Assembly: GCA_045561575.1 (NCBI GenBank)
Contig: JBJKXM010000039.1
Location: forward strand, 1 to 44,551
Reading direction: 5' to 3'
Length of the DNA: 44,551 bases
Origin: GCA-002715885 sp045561575
GTDB taxonomy: Bacteria; Bacteroidota; Bacteroidia; Flavobacteriales; BACL11
This document shows positions 36,230 to 42,881 of the stretch, one piece after another. Below the pieces are notes generated by a model. The model did no database searches, had not been told where the DNA came from, and saw nothing but the letters and a program-made list of their open reading frames with translations. The translations under genes and the position numbers were made by a program. Numbering within the stretch: the stretch's first letter is position 1; each line of letters opens with the position of its first letter.

Positions 36230-36969
36230 GCAAGTTTTTCTCTAATTATGGATTAATAATATTTCTTCTTACCATTATTATAAAACTTGCACTATCTCCA
36301 TTTACATATAAGGCATATTTATCTCAAGCTAAAATGAAAGTCTTAAAGCCCGAAATAGATAAAATTACAGAAAAACATAAGTCAAAAGACCCTATGAAGG
36401 CTCAGCAAGAAACAATGAATTTTTATAGAAAAGCAGGAGTTAATCCTATGGGTGGATGTTTACCAATGTTATTTCAATTTCCTATTCTCATAGCAATGTT
36501 TAGGTTTTTCCCTGCTTCAATAGAATTAAGATCTGAGGCATTTTTATGGGCAGATGATTTATCAGCATATGATTCTATTTTAGATCTTCCATTTGAAATT
36601 CCTTTTTATGGAGATCATGTCAGCCTTTTTACATTACTAATGACAATATCAACCTTACTTTACACAAGAATGAACAGTCAAATGGCAACTGGTCAAATGG
36701 CACAAATGAAGTGGATGATGTACCTTATGCCAGTAATGTTCCTTGGTTTCTTTAATAATTATGCGGCTGGTTTGAGTTACTATTATTTTCTTGCTAACAT
36801 GTTTACGTTCTCTCAACAATTTCTAATGAGGCGTTTTATTGATGATGATGCATTACTTAGAGAAATAGAAGAAAATAAAAAGAAACCAAGAAAAAAATCT
36901 AAATTTCAAAAGAGGTTAGAAGAAATGCAAAAACTACAAGAACAAAAAATGAAACAAAGAAGAAAATAG
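36220..36969 (+). CDS. yidC: Membrane protein insertase YidC, C-terminal part
   Basis: The rest of the insertase core, in the frame offset by one base from the first part. From 36220 it reads DFLSKFFSNYGLIIFLLT, then the SPFTYKAYLSQAKMK region, the GVNPMGGCLPMLFQFPILIA motif and later membrane segments. The tail is Lys-rich, as expected for ribosome contact. The first ATG in this frame (36334) begins after the first core helix, so the piece cannot make a full core by itself. Whether this is a sequencing error, a true mutation or a recoding site is open; an essential gene argues against a plain mutation. Confidence 0.88.
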   Translation, partial: DFLSKFFSNYGLIIFLLTIIIKLALSPFTYKAYLSQAKMKVLKPEIDKITEKHKSKDPMKAQQETMNFYRKAGVNPMGGCLPMLFQFPILIAMFRFFPASIELRSEAFLWADDLSAYDSILDLPFEIPFYGDHVSLFTLLMTISTLLYTRMNSQMATGQMAQMKWMMYLMPVMFLGFFNNYAAGLSYYYFLANMFTFSQQFLMRRFIDDDALLREIEENKKKPRKKSKFQKRLEEMQKLQEQKMKQRRK

Positions 36970-36972
36970 ATA

Positions 36973-37446
36973 ATGAAAAATTATCTTTTCCTCTTTTTCT
37001 TAATTGTATCTTCTTGTAAACTGACTAGTACCACTTATTATTCTAAGAGTTTAAACTCAAATTCAGAAGAACTATCTACAGATAAAACAAAAATAATTTC
37101 TCTAGAAAAAACAGCATGCTTTGGAACATGTCCTATATTCACAATTAATATTTTTAATAACGGAGAAGTAATTTATTATGGTAAAAAATTTGTAAAAAAA
37201 TTAGGTAATCTTTATTTAGAATTAAACCAAAAGGAAATAAATAAAATTCTTAATAAAGCGAAGGAAATAAATTTTAATAATCTGAAATCAGAATATACTG
37301 AGAATATTTCTGATTTGCCTACCACTTATGTTACGATAAATAAAAAAACAATTAAAAATTATTATGGGGCACCTAAGGAACTAAAAGATTTAGAAAAACT
37401 AATAGAAAGTATAATATTAGAAAAGATGAATATTGAATCTTTTTAA
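36973..37446 (+). CDS. DUF6438 lipoprotein
   Basis: A 157-residue protein with a lipobox at residues 11-15 (LIVSSC), so it is a predicted lipoprotein with acylated Cys15. The mature part contains the DUF6438 signature KTACFGTCPIFTINIFNNG (two cysteines), a beta segment EVIYYGKKFVKK, and a helical end. Its function is unknown. It starts 3 bases after the yidC stop, so it is likely transcribed with pyrG-yidC. It converges with the DUF456 gene, with 9 bases between the stops. Confidence 0.8.
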   Translation: MKNYLFLFFLIVSSCKLTSTTYYSKSLNSNSEELSTDKTKIISLEKTACFGTCPIFTINIFNNGEVIYYGKKFVKKLGNLYLELNQKEINKILNKAKEINFNNLKSEYTENISDLPTTYVTINKKTIKNYYGAPKELKDLEKLIESIILEKMNIESF

Positions 37447-37455
37447 TAATAATTT

Positions 37456-37935
37456 TTAAAAAATAAAACTTACATATTCCCAAATAACATAAGAAGAATA
37501 TATAAATTTTAAAACTGTACCTCCTAAAAAACCAATAAGAGAACCAAAAGCAATTTTAAAAGATTTTATTAAATCAAAGTCAGATTCAATTATTGCACCA
37601 ACATAAGCCCCAATGAACGGGCCAACAATAACTCCAAAAGGTGGAAATAAAAAGACACCAAAAAGAATTCCAATAACAACTCCTATAGTTGATGCTCTTC
37701 CACCTCCAAATATCTTTACAGAATAAATTTGTAACCAATAATCTAAAAAGGTAATTATTGCAGCAGCCAAAGCAAAATATATTAGAATATCTTCAGATAA
37801 AAAAAATGGAGTAAATAAATGTAATAGTAGCAAGCCAATAAAAGAAACAGGAGGGCCAGGGATAATTGGTAAAACAGAACCAATTAATCCAAGTATTAAT
37901 AATATTACTGAGAATATGACTATTAAAGTGGTCAT
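37456..37935 (-). CDS. DUF456 membrane protein
   Basis: A protein of about 159 residues with four to five hydrophobic segments and the glycine-rich DUF456 pattern (GSVLPIIPGPPVSFIGLL, then GGGRASTIGVVIGILFG, GVIVGPFIGAYVGAI). It is predicted to be in the inner membrane; its function is unknown. The open frame extends to 37971, but the ATG at 37933-37935 gives the usual start MTTLIVIF. The promoter match overlaps the region upstream and would leave the message almost leaderless. Confidence 0.82.
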   Translation of the reverse strand: MTTLIVIFSVILLILGLIGSVLPIIPGPPVSFIGLLLLHLFTPFFLSEDILIYFALAAAIITFLDYWLQIYSVKIFGGGRASTIGVVIGILFGVFLFPPFGVIVGPFIGAYVGAIIESDFDLIKSFKIAFGSLIGFLGGTVLKFIYSSYVIWEYVSFIF

Positions 37936-37939
37936 ATCA

Positions 37940-37971
37940 CAAAAATAATTAAAAATGAAATGATAAGACAA
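37940..37971 (-). promoter_or_regulatory. Possible promoter of the DUF456 gene
   Basis: Minus-strand TTG (37969-37971), a 21-base spacer and TATTTTTG (37940-37947) match the consensus. The -7 element ends 5 bases before the ATG at 37935, so transcription would start at or next to the start codon. Confidence 0.45.
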
Positions 37972-37999
37972 ATAAGAAAAAACTTATGTTTTATTTACG

Positions 38000-38007
38000 T
38001 AATTTTG
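38000..38007 (+). promoter_or_regulatory. -7 promoter element for purB, followed by A8
   Basis: TAATTTTG is followed by T, eight A (38009-38016), G and the ATG at 38018. The layout is nearly identical to that before pyrG. Confidence 0.5.
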
Positions 38008-38017
38008 TAAAAAAAAG

Positions 38018-39361
38018 ATGAAATTTTCTCCTCTTGATGCAATTAGTCCAATTGATGGAAGATATAATTCAAAAACACAAGAACTACAACAATATTTTTC
38101 TGAATCATCATTAATTAAATTTCGTATTCAGGTAGAAATTGAATATTTCATCGCGCTTTGTAATAGCTCAATTATACAATTAAATCACTTTCCCTCAGAA
38201 AAGTTTGAAACCCTTAGAAAAATATATTCTAATTTTTCTTCAGGAGATGCAATTAGGATTAAAGAAATTGAATCAATTACAAATCATGATGTTAAAGCAG
38301 TAGAATATTTCATTAAAGAAAAATTTGATGAATTATCACTTTCAGAATTTAATGAATTTATTCATTTTGGATTAACATCTCAAGATATCAATAACACAGC
38401 TGTACCATTTTCAATAAAAAAAGCACTTGAAGAAGTTTTATATCCAGAGCTGACAGAATTAATAAAACTATTAGAAAAGCAAGCTAATTCATGGAAAAAC
38501 ATTTCAATGTTAGCAAGAACTCACGGGCAAGCTGCATCACCAACTAAAATGGGCAAAGAAATAATGGTATTTATTGAAAGAATTAAAAACCAAATTAAAT
38601 TACTAAAAAACATACCACATTCAGCAAAATTTGGTGGAGCTACTGGAAATTTCAATGCTCACAATGTTGCATTTCCAGAAATAAATTGGGCTGATTTTTC
38701 AGATAACTTTTTATCAAATGCATTAGACTTAAAAAGACAACAAACCACAACTCAAATTGAACATTATGATAATTTAGCTGCAATAATGCACGGCATTTCA
38801 AGAATAAACACAATACTAATTGATTATTCAAGAGACATATGGACATATGTATCAATGGATTATTTCAAACAAAAAATAAATAAAAATGAAGTTGGCTCAT
38901 CAGCTATGCCTCATAAAGTAAATCCAATTGATTTTGAAAATGCAGAAGGAAACTTAGGAATAGCTAATAGTATTTGTACTTTTATGGCAAATAAATTACC
39001 AATTTCAAGACTACAGAGAGATCTAACTGACAGTACAGTTTTAAGAAACGTTGGTCTTCCTATATCTCACTCACTGATTGCTATAAAATCATTAAAAAAA
39101 GGAATCAACAAATTAGTTATTAATGAAGAAAAAATCAATTACGATTTAGAAGAAAACTGGGCTGTAGTCGCTGAGGCTATACAGACAATTTTAAGAAGAG
39201 AGGGATATCCAAATCCATACGAAGCATTAAAGGAGTTAACAAGGCTAAATTCCAAAATAACAAATAAAACTATTAAAGAATTTATAGATTCATTAGAAAT
39301 AAATGATAAAATTAAAGAAGAATTAAAGAATATAAGTCCAAGTAATTATACTGGAATTTAA
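38018..39361 (+). CDS. purB: Adenylosuccinate lyase
   Basis: Two steps of purine synthesis: release of fumarate from SAICAR and from adenylosuccinate. The 447-residue protein has the fumarase-family signature GSSAMPHKVNP at 293-303, with the catalytic Ser in the flexible loop. It also has an N-terminal HDVKAVEYF region and ARTHGQAASPTKMG. Length and motifs are of the E. coli type. It is a single plus-strand gene between two minus-strand units. Its TAA overlaps the stop of the convergent unknown gene, the two sharing TTAA at 39358-39361. Confidence 0.96.
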   Translation: MKFSPLDAISPIDGRYNSKTQELQQYFSESSLIKFRIQVEIEYFIALCNSSIIQLNHFPSEKFETLRKIYSNFSSGDAIRIKEIESITNHDVKAVEYFIKEKFDELSLSEFNEFIHFGLTSQDINNTAVPFSIKKALEEVLYPELTELIKLLEKQANSWKNISMLARTHGQAASPTKMGKEIMVFIERIKNQIKLLKNIPHSAKFGGATGNFNAHNVAFPEINWADFSDNFLSNALDLKRQQTTTQIEHYDNLAAIMHGISRINTILIDYSRDIWTYVSMDYFKQKINKNEVGSSAMPHKVNPIDFENAEGNLGIANSICTFMANKLPISRLQRDLTDSTVLRNVGLPISHSLIAIKSLKKGINKLVINEEKINYDLEENWAVVAEAIQTILRREGYPNPYEALKELTRLNSKITNKTIKEFIDSLEINDKIKEELKNISPSNYTGI

Positions 39362-39915
39362 AATTTTAGTTTATTTTTTTGTAAGTATTCATCCCAATTC
39401 CATATAAAGTGCTTAATTAAATTTTTCATTTCACTTATAAAAATTGGATTAGGTTTATTTTTTCTCTTAAATAACTCACCCTGAAAATCATTGATATTAT
39501 ACTTATCAAAAATGGCAAATGCCATAGCGTCAATCTCAGAACCAAATTCGTTCATTAAATCAAGGAAATATCCTTCATATTGCAAGAAACTTTCTACCTC
39601 TGAAATTCTCTTATTTTCATTTAAATCAGTAAAAATTTCATCAACTATTAAATTTCTTAGCTGCATCACTTCATTTTCCTCAAAATGTGAATTTAAATTA
39701 TTTAGGTTGCCTAGGTAAATAATAATTCTAAACCATTTAATATCATTATGCTGTAAATTTGGATTATTTTCAAGGTTATTGTTATTATTGATAAAGTCTT
39801 TGATTTCTACGAAACCGCCATCAATTACCTCATCAAGTGTTTGGCAATATATTGATACTAACGATTTTATTTTTATTTTTTTCTTTTTTGAAAGTAGACC
39901 AAAAAATTTAATCAT
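39358..39915 (-). CDS. Unknown protein, third gene of the UMF1-lhgO operon
   Basis: A 185-residue protein that I do not recognise. It begins MIKFFGLLSKKKKIKIK (basic), then has an Asn-rich stretch (about 44-55) and a charged, mostly helical body (EENEVMQLRNLIVDEIFTDL, SEVESFLQYEGYFLDLMNE). I see no signal peptide, membrane segment or Cys cluster. It follows lhgO by 4 bases, so it is almost surely in that operon. Its role may be linked to the LhgO/transporter pair, but nothing in the sequence shows it. Confidence 0.7.
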   Translation of the reverse strand: MIKFFGLLSKKKKIKIKSLVSIYCQTLDEVIDGGFVEIKDFINNNNNLENNPNLQHNDIKWFRIIIYLGNLNNLNSHFEENEVMQLRNLIVDEIFTDLNENKRISEVESFLQYEGYFLDLMNEFGSEIDAMAFAIFDKYNINDFQGELFKRKNKPNPIFISEMKNLIKHFIWNWDEYLQKNKLKF

Positions 39916-39919
39916 AATT

Positions 39920-41128
39920 TTAATTTAATCTAAACTCTTTTCTTGCAACATCAACAATATTATCTGCTATAGATAGACAAGCCGTTGCTGCAGGAGATGG
40001 AGCATTTAAAACATGTATATTTCTTTTACTCTTAACAATCTTAAAGTCATCAATAACTTCACCATCCTTACCGAGAGCCATTGCTCTTACACCACTTTTT
40101 CCCTTTTCAATATCTTCTAAATTCAAAGATGGTAGTAAAGTTTGTAAATCTCTCAAAAATAATCTTTTTGAAAAAGACCTCTTATATTCATTTAAACCAA
40201 ATTTCCAATGATTTATGAACAATCTTATTGTACCAATAAAAAAAAGTGAATCTAACATATCCTTTAAACTAAAGGAATATTTTTTGTACCCCTCACGTTT
40301 AAATGTGTATACAGCATTTGGACCACACTCAATATTACCATCAGTCATTCTAGTTAAATGGACTCCAAGAAAAGGAAATTCTGGATTTGGCACTGGGTAA
40401 ATTAAATGTTTTACTTTGTACTTAGCTTCTTTAGTTAATTTAAAATAATCACCTCTAAATCCAACAATTTTCATATTAGTTATCAAATTATCTTTTTTGG
40501 CTAATCTATCAGAAAAAAGCCCTGAGCAAAAAATATTATTTTTAGAGGAAATTTTGCCTTTGCTAGTGTATAAAAATGAACTGTCAAAATCAAGAACCTT
40601 ACATGAACAGATAATTTTACTATTATTATTAATGGAAATTATCTTTTCGGCTAACTTTTCCGTTGTTTGCTTGTAATTTATAATTCCAGATTCTGGCACA
40701 TATAATGCAGAAATACCACCTGCATATGGTTCAACTTCATTAAGTTGAGATTTATTAAGAATTCTTAAGCCTATTAATCCATTTTGTTCTCCATTAGTTT
40801 TTAATTTTTTTAATCTTTCAGACTCTTTATCATCTTTAGCCAAAACAATTTTTCCACAAATTTCGTGATCAATTTTATTTTCTATTGCAAATTTTACTAG
40901 TTGTTTTCTTCCCTCTACGCAGTTCTTAGCTCTAAAACTATTAGGCTTATAGTATAAACCAGAATGAATAACACCTGAATTTCTTCCTGTTTGATGAAAC
41001 GCTAAAGAATCCTCTTTTTCTAGAACGACAATTTTTAATTTTGGAAATGTAATTTGTATTTTATATGCTGTTGCAAGACCAACAATTCCACCACCAACTA
41101 TTGAAACATCAAATTTTTCTTTAATCAT
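39920..41128 (-). CDS. lhgO: L-2-hydroxyglutarate oxidase
   Basis: A 402-residue FAD-dependent enzyme that oxidises L-2-hydroxyglutarate, a by-product of malate dehydrogenase and related enzymes, back to 2-oxoglutarate. The N-terminal Rossmann motif is GGGIVGLATAY at 12-22. GRNSGVIHSGLYYKP at about 48-62 is the family signature, and the C-terminal FAD contact region has the GVRAMALGKDG segment. The start lies 1 base after the transporter gene and the stop 4 bases before the unknown gene, so the three form one operon. The family also includes glycerol-3-phosphate-type oxidases, but the GRNSGVIHSG motif favours LhgO. Confidence 0.88.
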   Translation of the reverse strand: MIKEKFDVSIVGGGIVGLATAYKIQITFPKLKIVVLEKEDSLAFHQTGRNSGVIHSGLYYKPNSFRAKNCVEGRKQLVKFAIENKIDHEICGKIVLAKDDKESERLKKLKTNGEQNGLIGLRILNKSQLNEVEPYAGGISALYVPESGIINYKQTTEKLAEKIISINNNSKIICSCKVLDFDSSFLYTSKGKISSKNNIFCSGLFSDRLAKKDNLITNMKIVGFRGDYFKLTKEAKYKVKHLIYPVPNPEFPFLGVHLTRMTDGNIECGPNAVYTFKREGYKKYSFSLKDMLDSLFFIGTIRLFINHWKFGLNEYKRSFSKRLFLRDLQTLLPSLNLEDIEKGKSGVRAMALGKDGEVIDDFKIVKSKRNIHVLNAPSPAATACLSIADNIVDVARKEFRLN

Positions 41129-41129
41129 A

Positions 41130-42365
41130 TTATTCTTTTGCTTGATTAAAGTTAAAAATTACAAAGCCAATTATAAAAAATAAAAGAACACTTAACAATC
41201 CAATTTGTTGACTATACATTTTTGTAAGAAAACCAAACATTAGTGGGCCTAGAAATGAAGTGGCTTTTCCAGTAAAAGCATAAAAACCAAAAAATTCATT
41301 TTTTTTGTTTTCAGGAATTATTTGAGCCATATAAGATCGACTACAAGATTGATTAGGACCTACCATAGTCCCAAGTAAAACGCCTGCAACCCAGAAAGTT
41401 TCTTTAGGAAAACTTGTCCAAGGTGAAATGAAAGCCAAAGTAGTTGATATAACTAAAATGAATAATGAAAAATTAATAACTTTCTTTGCTCCAATTTTAT
41501 CTTCTACAATACCAAATACAAATGAACCTAAAGCTGCAAATACATTTAAAATAATTCCAAGTATTAGAACTTCTTTCATAGAAAAATTAAGAGTTCCTAT
41601 TGCATAAATTCCACCGAGTGCAAAAATCGTTATTAAACCATCATTATAAAATAATCTAGCAATTAAGAAATTTACTATTTTTTTATACTTTGAAATCTCT
41701 TTAAATGTTTGAAATATTGAAGTAAATGAAGACGATATTTTTTTTCTTGAAATTTTTTCTCTCTTTCTATCTTTTAAAAAAATAAATGTTGGAAGACTAA
41801 ATACCAAAAACCAAATAGCAACAAAAATATTAACTTGCTTAACTTGGCTAGTATCATTAACATCAAATAGCAAAAATGATATTAGTAATGCTAAAAGACC
41901 TCCAACAAAACCTATGCCCCAAGCATTTCCAGATATTTTTCCAATATTAGATTTTGAAGACAAATCATTTAAATAAGAATTGCAAAAAACAGTTCCCATT
42001 TCAAAAGAAATATTAGAAAAAATAACAAAAGTTAATGCTAAATAAATATCTCCTTGATCAGGAAAGTAAAGTAAAGAAGTAAATAAACAGCACATTAATG
42101 TAAAAAAGACAAGAAAAGATTTTCTATAGCCAGTATTATCAGCAAATGCACCTAAAATTGGAGATATAAATGCAACAGTTATTGCAGTGATTGAAATTGC
42201 ATTTGCCCACAAAAAAGTACCTTCTTGTTCGTCAGCAGCAATATAATTAACGAAAAAAGCGCTATAAATAAAAGTAATTATTAAAGTTGAATAAGGCTGA
42301 TTAGCAAAGTCATATAAAGACCAAGAAATAATTTGTTTTTTTTGTTTTTTTTCGGATGAAATCAT
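41130..42365 (-). CDS. MFS transporter, UMF1 type
   Basis: A 411-residue membrane protein with about 12 hydrophobic segments. The first has the UMF1 motif SWSLYDFANQPYSTLIITF. The loop GAFADNTGYRKSFL matches the MFS loop between helices 2 and 3. The family relates to fungal Atg22-like vacuolar effluxers; its bacterial substrates are mostly unknown. It is the first gene of the operon with lhgO and the unknown gene, with a -7 element upstream. Export or uptake of a metabolite related to LhgO is possible but inferred only from linkage. Confidence 0.85.
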   Translation of the reverse strand: MISSEKKQKKQIISWSLYDFANQPYSTLIITFIYSAFFVNYIAADEQEGTFLWANAISITAITVAFISPILGAFADNTGYRKSFLVFFTLMCCLFTSLLYFPDQGDIYLALTFVIFSNISFEMGTVFCNSYLNDLSSKSNIGKISGNAWGIGFVGGLLALLISFLLFDVNDTSQVKQVNIFVAIWFLVFSLPTFIFLKDRKREKISRKKISSSFTSIFQTFKEISKYKKIVNFLIARLFYNDGLITIFALGGIYAIGTLNFSMKEVLILGIILNVFAALGSFVFGIVEDKIGAKKVINFSLFILVISTTLAFISPWTSFPKETFWVAGVLLGTMVGPNQSCSRSYMAQIIPENKKNEFFGFYAFTGKATSFLGPLMFGFLTKMYSQQIGLLSVLLFFIIGFVIFNFNQAKE

Positions 42366-42388
42366 CTTTCAGATAATTGTCAATATTA

Positions 42389-42396
42389 CAAATATA
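42389..42396 (-). promoter_or_regulatory. -7 promoter element for the transporter-lhgO operon
   Basis: Minus-strand TATATTTG, 23 bases before the transporter ATG, matches TANNTTTG. No TTG is found at the right distance. Confidence 0.45.
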
Positions 42397-42432
42397 TTTT
42401 TAATAATAGGTTTAACATCCTTGATAATAATG

Positions 42433-42440
42433 TAACTTTG
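42433..42440 (+). promoter_or_regulatory. -7 promoter element for DUF5606-M3
   Basis: TAACTTTG, 14 bases before the DUF5606 ATG, matches TANNTTTG. The leader would be short. It is divergent from the transporter promoter. Confidence 0.45.
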
Positions 42441-42454
42441 TAGAAAGATTTTAT

Positions 42455-42880
42455 ATGAAATTAGAAGGAATAATTAATGTTTCTGGAAAACCAGGATTAT
42501 TTAAAATTATCTCAAGATCAAATAATACAGTAATTATTGAATCATTAACTGATCAAAAAAGAACTGCAATATATTCTCACAACCAAGCTAACCTTTTAGA
42601 TGAAATTGGAATTTACACATATAATGATACTGTTCCAATTTCGGATATATTTACAGAAATCGCAAAAAAAACATCTTGTGGGCCATCAATAAATCACAAG
42701 TCTTCTAAAGATGAGTTAATGAATTATTTTAGAGATATTCTTCCCGAATATGATGAGAATAGAGTTTATATATCAGATATAAAAAAAGTTATTCAGTGGT
42801 ATAACATCATGCAGTCTGTGAATTTAATTAAGAGCTCTAATAAGGAAACTAAAAAGAAAACTAAAAAAGAAACGGAATAA
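42455..42880 (+). CDS. DUF5606 protein
   Basis: A 141-residue protein with the DUF5606 pattern: MKLEGIINVSGKPGLFKIIS, then a beta-rich segment RTAIYSHNQANLLDEIGIYT, and a helical part ending VIQWYNIM. The tail is Lys-rich (residues 126-141), as seen in many such proteins. Function is unknown; the first half resembles a small RNA- or ligand-binding beta barrel, but this is only an impression. It ends 1 base before the M3 peptidase ATG, so they are coupled. Confidence 0.82.
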   Translation: MKLEGIINVSGKPGLFKIISRSNNTVIIESLTDQKRTAIYSHNQANLLDEIGIYTYNDTVPISDIFTEIAKKTSCGPSINHKSSKDELMNYFRDILPEYDENRVYISDIKKVIQWYNIMQSVNLIKSSNKETKKKTKKETE

Positions 42881-42881
42881 G

